Assembly (NCBI GenBank): GCA_030431255.1 | Contig: JAUIJL010000015.1 | Coordinates: forward strand, 159,712 to 223,711 | Direction of reading: 5' to 3' | DNA: 64,000 bases | DNA from: Thermoanaerobaculia bacterium | GTDB lineage: Bacteria > Acidobacteriota > Thermoanaerobaculia > Multivoradales > J023 | In this document: piece by piece, positions 44,344 to 56,700 of the stretch | Layout of the letters: the number at the start of each line of letters is the position of its first letter | How positions within the stretch are numbered: position 1 is the first letter of the stretch | Made by a program: the position numbers and the translations under genes | Notes under the pieces: model-generated | Told to the model about the DNA's origin: nothing | Databases searched by the model: none | What the model saw: the letters and a program-made list of their open reading frames with translations, nothing else

Positions 44344-44631
44344 ATGAACATTCGACCCTTGCACGATCGGATTGTCGCGAAGCGTATCGAGGCGGCCGAG
44401 GAAGTTCGTGGCGGCATCATCATCCCCGACTCCGCCAAAGATAAACCCCAAGAGGCCGAGGTGATCGCGGTGGGTCCCGGCAAAATGGACGAGAGCGGCA
44501 ACCGCCTGCCCGTCGACGTCAAGACCGGCGATCGCGTGCTGATCGGCAAATACGCCGGCAACGAGATCAAAGTGGACGGCCAGGATGTGGTCATCCTGCG
44601 CGAGGACGACGTTCTCGCCGTCATCGAGTGA
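44344..44631 (+). CDS. groES: Co-chaperonin GroES
   Basis: A 95-aa lid of the GroEL chamber. It starts MNIRPLHDRIVAKRIEAAE; the mobile loop EEVRGGIIIPDSAKDKPQE and VIAVGPGK are typical; it ends with VVILREDDVLAVIE. AGGAGAAGAAT precedes the ATG. The gap to groEL is 115 nt, with a separate Shine-Dalgarno for groEL (AGGAGCTAGC). Confidence 0.98.
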   Translation: MNIRPLHDRIVAKRIEAAEEVRGGIIIPDSAKDKPQEAEVIAVGPGKMDESGNRLPVDVKTGDRVLIGKYAGNEIKVDGQDVVILREDDVLAVIE

Positions 44632-44740
44632 TCCGTCTCGGAGCACGACGCTTTACCGCATTCGTTTCCACAATCCACAGGGCCTAGCCAATAAGGCTCA
44701 GAGCCTTCAGATCCCAAGAATTCAATAGTTTAGGAGCTAG

Positions 44741-46396
<1,656 letters not shown>

Positions 46397-46434
46397 TCCA
46401 CCCTCCCCGGAATCCTCGGATTTCAGGGAACCCG

Positions 46435-46470
46435 AAAAGGCCGATCCCAGAAATGGGGTCGGCCTTTTTT
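46435..46470 (+). terminator. Terminator of groESL
   Basis: Arms AAAAGGCCGAtcCCA and TGGggTCGGCCTTTTTT around GAAA, ending in T6. It separates groEL from the convergent hydrolase gene. Confidence 0.92.
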
Positions 46471-46496
46471 GCAGGTGTCTTTGTGGTGTGTATCTA

Positions 46497-47333
46497 CTAT
46501 GAGGGATCGAAGAAGCGGCCCAAGATCTCCCCGATTTCCTCGGGGCGCTCTTCCTGGATGAAGTGTCCACAGTCTGCCAGGGGATGGACCTTCGCGTGGG
46601 GGATATCCTTTTGCAGCCGTGAAACGGTCTTGCCGATATCCGGCAGGATCTTGTCCCTTTCGCCGTAGATGATCTGCACCGGCACCTCGACCGTCGAAAT
46701 CCAGGCGGCGATGTCCTTAAATCCCTTCGGATTGAGGTTTCCGCCGGCCTTGAGCAGAGCCTTGCGCGCATCCTTGGTCTCGAACGGTGCCTGGGTGCCG
46801 GGCACGGCGTCGTCCGCCAATCGGGAGCTGTCGTGCACACCGAAATATAAGCTTCTGCGTAATCCCCAGGGGCTGGTGAGGACCGTGCGAATCACCGGCA
46901 GCTTGCAGGCTGCGACGAACGCCACCACCGCCCACGACATCTCCGGATAGACCAGCGTATTGAGCACCGCCAGCTTCTCGAGCTTGTGGGGCTGACGGGC
47001 GGCCCAATAGAGGCCCACGGGGCCCCCGAGGTCGTGGACCGCCAAGCCCACCTTCTCGAAACCGAGAGCCTCGACAAAGGCGTTCAAGCTCCGTTCGAAA
47101 AATCGAAAGCTGTAGGAAGCGTCGAGGGGTTTGTCCGACTGCCCAAAACCGGGCAGGTCGAGGGCGATCACCCGCCGGTGCTCGGCAATGCCGGGCATGA
47201 CGTGGCGCCACAGGAAAGAAGACGTGGGCCAGCCGTGCAGCAGAAGCACGGGATGGCTGTCTTCGGGACCGGCTTCGAGATAGTGCAGGCGAAGCCCGCC
47301 GGCGTCGATAAATCGGCTTTGAGGTTGGGTCAT
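46497..47333 (-). CDS. Alpha/beta hydrolase, haloalkane dehalogenase / epoxide hydrolase group
   Basis: A 278-aa protein without signal peptide. Oxyanion loop VLLLHGWPTSSFLWR, nucleophile elbow VGLAVHDLGGPVGLYWA with an Asp nucleophile, and catalytic His in LADCGHFIQEERPEEI. The Asp nucleophile separates it from esterases and fits dehalogenases and epoxide hydrolases. The residue after the nucleophile is Leu where dehalogenases and most epoxide hydrolases carry Trp, so halide binding is uncertain and the substrate is open. Convergent with groEL. Confidence 0.85.
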   Translation of the reverse strand: MTQPQSRFIDAGGLRLHYLEAGPEDSHPVLLLHGWPTSSFLWRHVMPGIAEHRRVIALDLPGFGQSDKPLDASYSFRFFERSLNAFVEALGFEKVGLAVHDLGGPVGLYWAARQPHKLEKLAVLNTLVYPEMSWAVVAFVAACKLPVIRTVLTSPWGLRRSLYFGVHDSSRLADDAVPGTQAPFETKDARKALLKAGGNLNPKGFKDIAAWISTVEVPVQIIYGERDKILPDIGKTVSRLQKDIPHAKVHPLADCGHFIQEERPEEIGEILGRFFDPS

Positions 47334-47396
47334 GGTGTGATTCTACCCGATGCGGGGTCGGAGTATCGCGGCTCGAAATAGACGACACTTCACCGC

Positions 47397-47453
47397 AGAA
47401 AGAGACATCTCTTTCTAGCGTGACCGGCTGTGTCTGTGTGGAGCTCCTTGGGG
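47397..47453. repeat. Two small hairpins upstream of the hydrolase and giant-protein genes
   Basis: AGAAAGAG-ACAT-CTCTTTCT (47397-47416) and AGCTCC-TTGG-GGAGCT (about 47442-47457) are perfect inverted repeats in the 466-nt divergent intergenic region. No function is evident. Confidence 0.4.
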
Positions 47454-47537
47454 AGCTAGACATCTGCCAAAGCCTCATTCTTCACAGATGAGTCAAGTTT
47501 TACGGTAGCTCGCCCTTGATCGCAGCAGACATGGCGT

Positions 47538-47562
47538 AAGGGCGGGGCAAGCCCCGACCCTA
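47538..47562. repeat. REP-like GC-rich palindrome
   Basis: AGGGCGGGGC and GCCCCGACCCT pair with one bulged base around a short loop. GC-rich palindromes of this look occur as dispersed repeats in several genomes; only one copy is seen in this window. Confidence 0.35.
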
Positions 47563-47681
47563 CCTCCGGAAGGCCAGATCTCGTCGGATTGAGCCGCTTC
47601 GTTAGGCCGGAGTGTCGGTCTGGCTGAAGTGTGCCCAGCATGAAAAGACAATTTGACTCTGCTTGAAGATAAAAATGGGGG

Positions 47682-47710
47682 TTGACCTGTCTTTTGCTCG
47701 ATGTTACCTT
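47682..47710 (+). promoter_or_regulatory. Candidate promoter of the giant surface protein gene
   Basis: TTGACC (47682-47687), a 17-nt spacer and TACCTT (47705-47710), 90 nt before the chosen start codon. Confidence 0.45.
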
Positions 47711-47799
47711 AGCTGAATGTGAGGTTTGTCTCCACTTCATTGGAAATAACCTCACACATCGGGACCATTTCTTTCATTCTTCTCTTTGCTGGAGTCGCC

Positions 47800-50700
47800 A
47801 TGTGCCGACCTTCCTCTGTTGGAGCGTGCCCTCGCATCCGAGCCTCTTTGGTTTTCCTTTCTTTAATCTCTTTTACAGCCTGCGCTTTCGCTCAAGCCAC
47901 CGAGCCGCCACGGCGGACGTCGAGCTTTTTCGGCGTAGTTTCTGCCGAGGGCGCCTTGTCGGCGGACGTGGAGGTCGTGGCGCGGGTGGACGGGGCTCCG
48001 TCGTCGTCGACGTCCTTGGTCTACGGGCCCTTCGGCTTCTGGTTTTACTCCTTGGACCTGCCGGTCGACGATCCGGCGACGGCCGTGGGCGAAGGCGGCA
48101 CGGACGGCGAGTCGGTGACCTTCGAGGTGGGTGGGGCGACGGTGTCGGCGTCGGCGGTGTTTCAGGCCGATACCTATCAGCGTTTGGACCTGGTGGTGCC
48201 CAAGGCCGCGGATCTCGAGCTTCAAATCGACGATCAGCTCGACGTGCTGGCCGCGGGCGAAACCGCCACGTGGACCTTGACCGTGAGCAACGCCGGGGAA
48301 GGGCCGGCCGACGGCATCGAGCTGTGGGTCGACCTTCCGCCCGGGCTCGGTTTCGTGGGTGCGGACGGGGGAGCCTCGGAGCTCGACGGTCGTGTGTCTT
48401 GGCCTGTTTTCGATTTGGCGGAGGGGCAGAGCGCCGAGCGATCGGTGACGTTGGAGGTCGCAGCGACCCTTGGTGCGGATCAGGTGTCGGCGGAGCTGGT
48501 GGCGCGGGTGGTGGACGACGGCTCTCGGGGTCTGGATCCCGATCCCGCGGACAATGTGGCCCGAGACTTCGATCGACTGGTGGCGTCGCCGGATTTGGTG
48601 GTGGTGATCGACGACGGCTTGGAGTCCATCGCGCCGGGAGAGATGGTGGACTTTACGGTGTCGGTAGAGAACCTCGGCACTCGCGACGGCTCGCGGGTGT
48701 CGGTGTCCGTGGCCCTGGATCCCGCGGTGCTGTTTCAAACCGCGGACTTCGACGGCGGCGAGCTCCAGGAGGGAGTGGTGTCGTGGCCGCTCCTGGATTT
48801 GGCGGTGGGGGAGACGATCCAGAGGACCTTCCGCGTCCTCGTGCCCATGGATCTGGGGGTGGGGATTGCTCGCTTGGAGCATCGAGCGTCGGCCCAGCCG
48901 GGCAACGGCCCGGACGGAGATGCCGACACCAACACCAACATTGACTGGACCGACGTGGAGCAATACGCCGGTCTGCGGCCGAGCCTGCTCGATACCACTT
49001 CGATGATCCAAGATGCGCAGACTTTGGAAGTCTCCGGCTCGGTCCTGGTCACGATTCAAAACGACGGCAACCTCGACTTGGCGGACTCGTTCACGGTCGC
49101 GATCTTCGACGACGCGGACGGCGACGGTGTTTTCGACGAAGGTGTCGATCCGGTGCTCGGCACCACGATCGTCGACGATTTCTTGGCCGCCGGGGATTCG
49201 ATGGCGGCATCGATCGACCTGGCGGGATTCGTCTCCTTCGTCGACCAACCCCTTTGGGCCATGGTCGACTCGTCGCGGGTGATCCCCGAGCTCGACGAGG
49301 ACGACAACACCCTTTCGACCGCTTTCGACTGTGTGGCTCCGCCGCCGGTGCGCCAATTCGATCCGGTGGTGGAAATGTCCTGGCCGGCGGACGACACGAA
49401 TCTCGAGGAGCCGAACGCCAAAGAATCCATGTCGACGCCGATCGTCGTGCAGCTCACCGACGACAACGGCGACGGCCGGCGGGACGAGCTGGACGATCCG
49501 GACATCGTTTTCGTGGCCGCGGATCTGGTGGACGTGCTCAATCCACGCCTGCGTCTGCGGGCCATCGACGGGGCCACCGGTCGCAGCCATTGGGCGGTGC
49601 TGCCACCGATTTCCGACTACCTGACCTTTTCGCTGTCGGGCTTGGCGGCGGGGGATCTCGACGGCGACGGCGACACGGAGATCGTGGTCTCCACCCCGTC
49701 CCCGCCTTTGGGCGCGCTCAGCGGGCACTCCAATCACCTGACCGCCTACGACCACCGGGGTCGTCAGCTGTGGTCCACTCGGTGGTATCAAACCCACCCG
49801 ACCGGCTCGACGTTCACGAATCGGGATCATCCGACCCTGGCGGACCTCGACGGCAACGGCAAATCCGAGGTCATCGTCGGCGGCAACGTCTTCAGCCATT
49901 CCGGCGCTCTGAAGTGGCGCGGCTCGGCGGGGCAGGGTTATCAGAGCGCGCGCAACGCCAATCGCTCCGACTCCGGCGCCATCTCCACGGTGGTGGATCT
50001 GGACATGGACGGCACGCCCGAGATCCTGGCCGGCAATACGGCCTATCGATCCGACGGCACGATTTATTGGCAATCTCCCCTCGGCGACGGCTATACCGCC
50101 GTGGGTAATTTCGACGACGACGATTTCCCGGAAGCGGTGGTGGTGTCGCGGGGCACGGTGCGTCTGCACGAGCACGACGGTGCGGTGATTTGGGGACCGG
50201 TGGATCTACCGGGCGTCGAGCCCAACGCCGGCGGCGCGCCGACCGTGGCGGATTTCGACGCCGACGGTGAGCCCGAGATCGGTGTGGCCGGCTCGGACTT
50301 CTACACGGTCTTCGAGACCGACGGCAGCGTGAAGTGGCAGCGGGCCGTGCGCGACGCGTCGTCGAACCAAACGGGCTCCACGGTCTTCGATTTCGACGCC
50401 GACGGTCGATTCGAGGTGGTCTACCGGGACGAGGCGTACCTCTACATCTTCACCGGCGATACCGGCGAGGTTCTCTTCCGTGACGCCCTCAGCTCCTTCA
50501 CCGCCAACGAGCAGCCCGTGGTGGTGGACGTGGACCGAGACGGCCAGGCGGAGATCTTGGTCACCAGCGACCTGGCGATCAACCTTTCCGGCTTGCCCCG
50601 GCGGACCACCGGCCTGCGGGTCTACGGCGATCGCAACGGCACCTGGGTCGGCGCCCGGTCGGTGTGGAACCAACACGCCTATTCCATCGACAACGTGGAC

Positions 50701-53700
50701 GACGACGGTGGCATTCCGAGGAACGCCGCCTACGGATGGCTGACCCACAACACCTTCCGCGCCAACGTCTCGCCCGTGGCCGGACCGGCGGCGGCGCCGG
50801 ATCTGACGGTGTCGACTCTCCGGTTGGATCGCGGCACCTTGCCCGAAGCGACGATCACCGTGCGGGTGGGCAACGGCGGCGCGGTGCGAGCCCCCGCCGG
50901 TGCGCCCGTTGCCTTTTACGCCGATGGAGCATTGCTCGGCGTGACGTCGACCACGGTCGATCTGGCGCCGGGGTCCTACGAGGACGTGCAGATCCAGGCG
51001 ACCCTGCCGGTCTTCGGTAGCGTCGAGCTGTCGGCGGTGGTGGGGGACGACGGCACTGGACCGCAGGCCCTGTGGGATTGCCGCGCCTCGAATAATCGCC
51101 ACGCGCAAGTTTTCGACTTTGCCGAGCTCGGCCTGTGGACCACCCTGTACGACGGCCGGACCACCGTGCAGGTGGGGGAGACGGTGACCTATACCGTGTC
51201 CTTCGGCAATGCCGGAGCCGTGGCGAGATCGGGCGTGTCTGTGAGCGCCTATTTGCCGGAGCACGCCGTCGAGCCGTCCGCCGATGGTGGTGCGACGATT
51301 TCCACGTCGATTTCCGGGGATGAGATCCAGTGGCCGAGCCTCAGCTTGGCCCCGGGTGAGCTGCGGACCTTCAGCTTCAGCTATCGAGTGGATCCGTCCC
51401 TGCCCCTCGACGTGGCCCAGCTGAGCACCCGAGCTTGGGTGCGGGACGACGGCACGGTGCCCGATCCCACGCCCTGGGACCGGAGCGTCGTCGACGTCAA
51501 CCGGGTCAGCTCCGTGCGCGCGGATGCCGGTGGTCCCTACAGCGGCCTAGAAGGCGTGCCCGTGACCTTCGACGGCTCGGCGTCCACCGATCGCAACGGC
51601 ACGGTCGTGGCCTGGGCCTGGGATTTCGACGGAGACGGCAGCTTCGACGACGGCAGCGGACCGGTCGCTTCCCACACCTTCCTCGACGACGGGGAATTCA
51701 CGGTGTGGGTGCGGGTGACCGACGACAGCGGGGAATCCGCGACCACGGCCGTCCAAGTGGAGCTTTCGAACCAAGATCCGATCGCGCAAGCCGGCGCTCC
51801 CCTGAGCTCGGCCGAAGGCGACGGCGTGACCCTTACCGGTGCGAGCTTCACGGATCCGGGCAGCCTCGACACCCATACGGTGCAGGTGGATTGGGGCGAC
51901 GGCCAGAGCTCCGACGGTGTGGTCGAATCAGGCGGCGAGCTGCGGGCCGGTCATTTCTACGTCGACGACGGTGTGTACACGGTCCAGGTCTGCGTGCGGG
52001 ACGACGACGGCGGCATCGGCTGCGACACCACCTCGGTGACCGTCTCCAACGTCGCCCCCGAGGTGCTCGACGACGGCGCGGTGGATCTCGCCACCTGGCT
52101 GCCCCAGCATCTGTCGACGGATCCGTCGGACCAGGGCAGCTGGGAGGTCTCCGAGGACGGCACCTCGGTGCTGCAAACCCAAAACGTCGGCCCCACGGTT
52201 CTGCTCAGCCCGTTCGCCGCCTCGGGGGTGACCCTCGAAGGCGAGGTGCGTCCGGGCAGCTCCAACGACGACGATTTCTTCGGTTTCGTGATCGGCTTCG
52301 AGCCCGACGACTTCACCAATCCGGAGGCCGACTACCTGGTCTTCGATTGGAAAAAAGGCGTCCAATACTCGGAAAACTTGGGATTGGCGCGGGTCGGCAC
52401 GGCCATGTCTCGCGTGCACGGCATCCCGCGGGTGTCCGAGCTTTGGTCCCACGAGGCCCGACCCATGCAGCCCAGCGACGCGTTCGACGAGCTGGCCAAG
52501 GGTCTCGAAAAGGGCTCGGAAGGTTGGAGCTACGGCACCACCTATAGGTTCCGCATCCAGGTGGAGAGCATGCGCCTGCGCTTGTGGATCGACGACCAGC
52601 TCGAGCTGGATCTCTCCGGTGATTTCGACTTCGGCGACGGCCGTTTCGGCTTCTACAACTTCTCCCAGGAAAACGTCCGCTATCGGGCGTTCACCGCGAT
52701 CGGCGAGGGCATCGTCGAAGGGGACGAGGTCGCCCTTGCCCTGAAATTCGTGGATCCCGGGTCCGACGATGTGCACACCGCGGATGTGGATTGGGCGGAC
52801 GGCAGCGTGACCGAGCTCGACGTGGAAGCGACGAGCTACGGCGGTATCGTCAGTGGCACCCACGTCTACCCGGACGACGGGGTCTTCGAGGCCCAGGCAT
52901 GTGTCGACGACGGCACCGACCGCGGCTGCGGCACCGTGCCCTTCACCGTGCTCAACCTGGCCCCGAGCTTCGAGGCCGGTCCCCATCGGGCAGCGAATTC
53001 GGCGTCGCCCGTGGTCCTCGACATCCCCTTCACGGATCCCGGGGTTTTGGACAGCCACGAAGCGGAGATCGAATGGGGCGACGGCACGTTCGAGCGCTTG
53101 AGTTACCCGGCCGGCGGCAGTCGCATCCAGGCGAGCAAGTCTTACGAGAGTGACGGCATCTATCCGGTGGAGATCTGCCTCGTCGATAACGGTGGAGCCC
53201 GCCGCTGCGACGGCTTCGAGGTGCTTTGGGGCGATCCCTTCGTGGATCTCGCGGCCAGGGTTTGGAGTCTCGAGCCGGCGGTCCGGCAGGGCGGCATGGT
53301 CACCGTGGTGGTGGAGGCGGAGAACCTCGGCAGCGCCACGGTCACGGGCATCGAGCTGGTCTATGAGCTCCCCACGGAGCTGACCTTCGTCGAAGCGTCC
53401 GGCGGCGGGGTCTACGATCCGTCGACCCAGCGGGTGGTGTGGGCCGTCCCGAGCCTGGGTTTCCGGGAGAAAGCCACTTTCACCGTGAAAGTGCAGGCGC
53501 CGGATTCCTCGCCGCCCGGCGGGTCGGTCGAGCTGGTGGGTCGAGCCGCGGCGAGCCATGACGGCTCCGCCGGGATCGACGTGGACGTCTCGAACGACTC
53601 GGCCGAGCACACGATCCTCTGGCTCGACGAGCAGACGCCCTATCCGGTGATCGACGGTGTGGACGACGGCCTCGAGGTCGATGAAGGTCACACCCTGCGG

Positions 53701-56700
53701 CTCACCGCCACCATCGACGATCCGGACCATGTTCCTGACCCCGATCCCGGCAGCAGCGGGCACACGGTCACGGTGGATTGGGGTGACGGAGCCACGGGCA
53801 CCCTCGTGCCCACCCTGGTCCAGGGCGTCGAGCAGATCGTCGCCACCCACCGCTATGTAGACGACGGGATCTACACCCTGCGTCTGTGTGTGTCCGACGG
53901 CACCCACGAGGGCTGTCAAAGCCTGCCGGTGCGGGTCCACAATCTGGCCCCGGACCTGCTCGAGGCGGACGAGAACGTGGATCTCCGCCTGTGGCAAACC
54001 CAGGATCTCGAAATCGGTAGCCAAAACCCGGCGAATTGGATTCCCACGGACGACGGCTCCCACGTCTACCAAACCGTCAACGCTCGGGCGTCAGTGTTCG
54101 TCAGCGACTTCCCGGCCTTCGGCACCCGTCTCGCGACCCAGATGTGGGTGGGACCCAGGCCCGAATTCGATTCCCAAACCGACGACGACTACCTCGGCTT
54201 GGTGTTGGGTTGGAGCCCCGGCGACGCCTTCGAGGCCGACGGTGATTTCCTCTTGATCTCTTGGAAGCAGAAGGACGACGAAGGCGCCAAGAAGGGTCTG
54301 TGGGTCTCGCGCATTACCGGTCGTCCGTCCAACCTGTGGAGGCTGGAAGAAGCGTCTTCCGGGGTGGAGGTGTTGGCCAAGGGCCGGACCCTGGCCCACG
54401 AAGGCTGGGAGTGGTGGAAGCTCTACGATTGGCGGGTGCAATACGACGCCCACCAGCTGAAGGTGTGGGTCGACGGCTCCCTCGAATTCGATCTCTACAA
54501 CCCCGAGGGTGATTTCCCGGCCGGCAGCTTCGGCTTCTACAACTACTCCCAAGATCGGGTCATGTACCGCGGTGTCGGCCGCACGGGTTTCGGCGGGGTA
54601 GAGGGCTCGCCCACGGCGGTGCGTCCCCTCTTCGTCGACGGTGGCGAGCTCGACACCCATTGGGCGTCGGTCCGTTGGGGCGACGGCGAGGGCCCGGACA
54701 CGGTGCCCGTCTCGAAGACCGGCACGGTCTCCACGGTGCTCGGTGAGCACGTCTATGCGGAAGACGGCTCCTACGTCAGTCGCGTCTGTGCGGTCGACGA
54801 CGACGGCGGTCGAGGCTGCGGCTTGGTGGAGGTGGAGATCCGCAACGCGCCGCCGGTGATCGACCCCGGCCCGTCGGCAGACGTGCCCTTCGGCGTGGAA
54901 TTCTCTCTGACGGACGTGGTGCTCACGGATCCGGGCATCCTCGACACCCACCAGGTGTCGATCGATTGGGGCGACGGCTCCAGCGGCTCGGCGGATGTGG
55001 TCCCGGTTGAGATTTCGGGCGCCGAGGTGCCTGGCACGTTCACCGTGCAAGCCGTCCACACTTACACCTCCGATCTCGGCGACTACTCGGTGACCATCTG
55101 TGCGATCGACGACGAGGGTGCCGAGGGCTGCGGGATCAAGACCTTGACGGTGGTGGGCTCCACCGAGCCCCAGGAGCTCAACGGGCAGATCGGGCCGGGT
55201 GCGGAAGGCGGCCTGGTGCAGCTGACGGGCACGTTCCTCGATCCCGACGCGGGCGATACCCACACCTCGACCATCGATTGGGGCGACGGCTCGCCCGTGG
55301 AGCCCGTGGCGGTGAGCTCCTCGACCAGTGGCGGCACCGCTGTGGCCGAGCACACCTACGTCGACGACGGCGTGTACACGGCCCGCTGGTGCGTGACCGA
55401 CAGCGCCTCGCAGTCGTCGTGCCTGGATGTGCCCGCGATCGTCGAGAATCTGGCGCCGATCCGCGGACAAGAAGGCGGTGAGGCGGGCAGCCCGGACGGC
55501 TTCCGCCGCTGGCAGCGTGAGGACCTGAACGGCGCCGGGGATTGGCTGATTTCCGACGAAGGACGGCGGGTGCGTCAACGCTCCAACGCCAACGGCACCT
55601 TCTTCTATGGGTACACGCCGGTGCTCGGCGCCCGCAGTCACGTGACCGCGCGCATGTGGAACGATGACGACGACACCATCGGTCTGGCCCTGGGTTTCGA
55701 GCCGGGAGATCTCACCAACCCGGACGCCGACTACCTGATGGTGTTGTGGAAGAAAACCACCCAATCCGGAGCGCCGGCGGGTCTCAAGATCGCCCGTATT
55801 CGCGGCACCCAGCGGAATTTCTGGACCCAAAGCGGCGCCGACTTCGAGCTTCTAGGCCAGGGGGCGATCCACGGTGAGCGCGGCTGGCGGCTGAACGCCG
55901 ACTATCGATTCAGCTTCGAGCTGACGGCCGAGCGCCTGCGACTGTGGGTCAACGACCGGCTGGAAGCCGACCTCGAGGCACCGGCGGACGATCCGTTCTC
56001 CGACGGCCGTTTCGCCCTCTTCACCTACGCCCAGGAATACGTGGTCTACCGCGACTTCGAGCAACAGGCGCTGCCCGAGGACGGTGGTGCCGCGAGCGGC
56101 CGAGCTACTCACTTCTGGGCCGGTGCGGACCTGTCGCAATGGCAGGCGGAGGGCTTCTTCAACGGCGACACCCCGGCGGATTGGACCCTGGTGAACGACG
56201 CCGAATTCGTCAGGGTGACCACCAACAGCCGTCCGTCGGCCCTGCTCAGCCCCGAGGACCACTTGTGGCGTCGGCTGCGTTTCGTCGCCCGGCCGTTCGA
56301 GGACAACGATTACTTCGGCCTGGTGATCGGGTATAACCCCGGCGACGCCTTCAACCCCGACGCCGACTATCTGCTGATGGTGTGGAAGCGCGTCTCGGAG
56401 GACGGCAGTCTCAAGGGTTTGAAGCTTTACCGCATTTCGGGACGCCCCGCTTCGTTCTGGGATCTGACCGGCACCGAGGGCGTTACGTTGGTGGCGTCGG
56501 CGGAGACCTTGGGCTCCACGGGTTGGGATTTCGGCCGGAACGACTACTACGAATTCGAGATCGATCCCAAGCCGGATCAGCTGCGAATTTGGGTCAACGG
56601 TCGCCTGCAATTCGACGTCGCGACGCCCGTGCCCGCCGGGCGCTACGGGCTCTACGTCTACCGCCAGGACGCCATGCGTTTCATCGGCACACGGCTGGAA

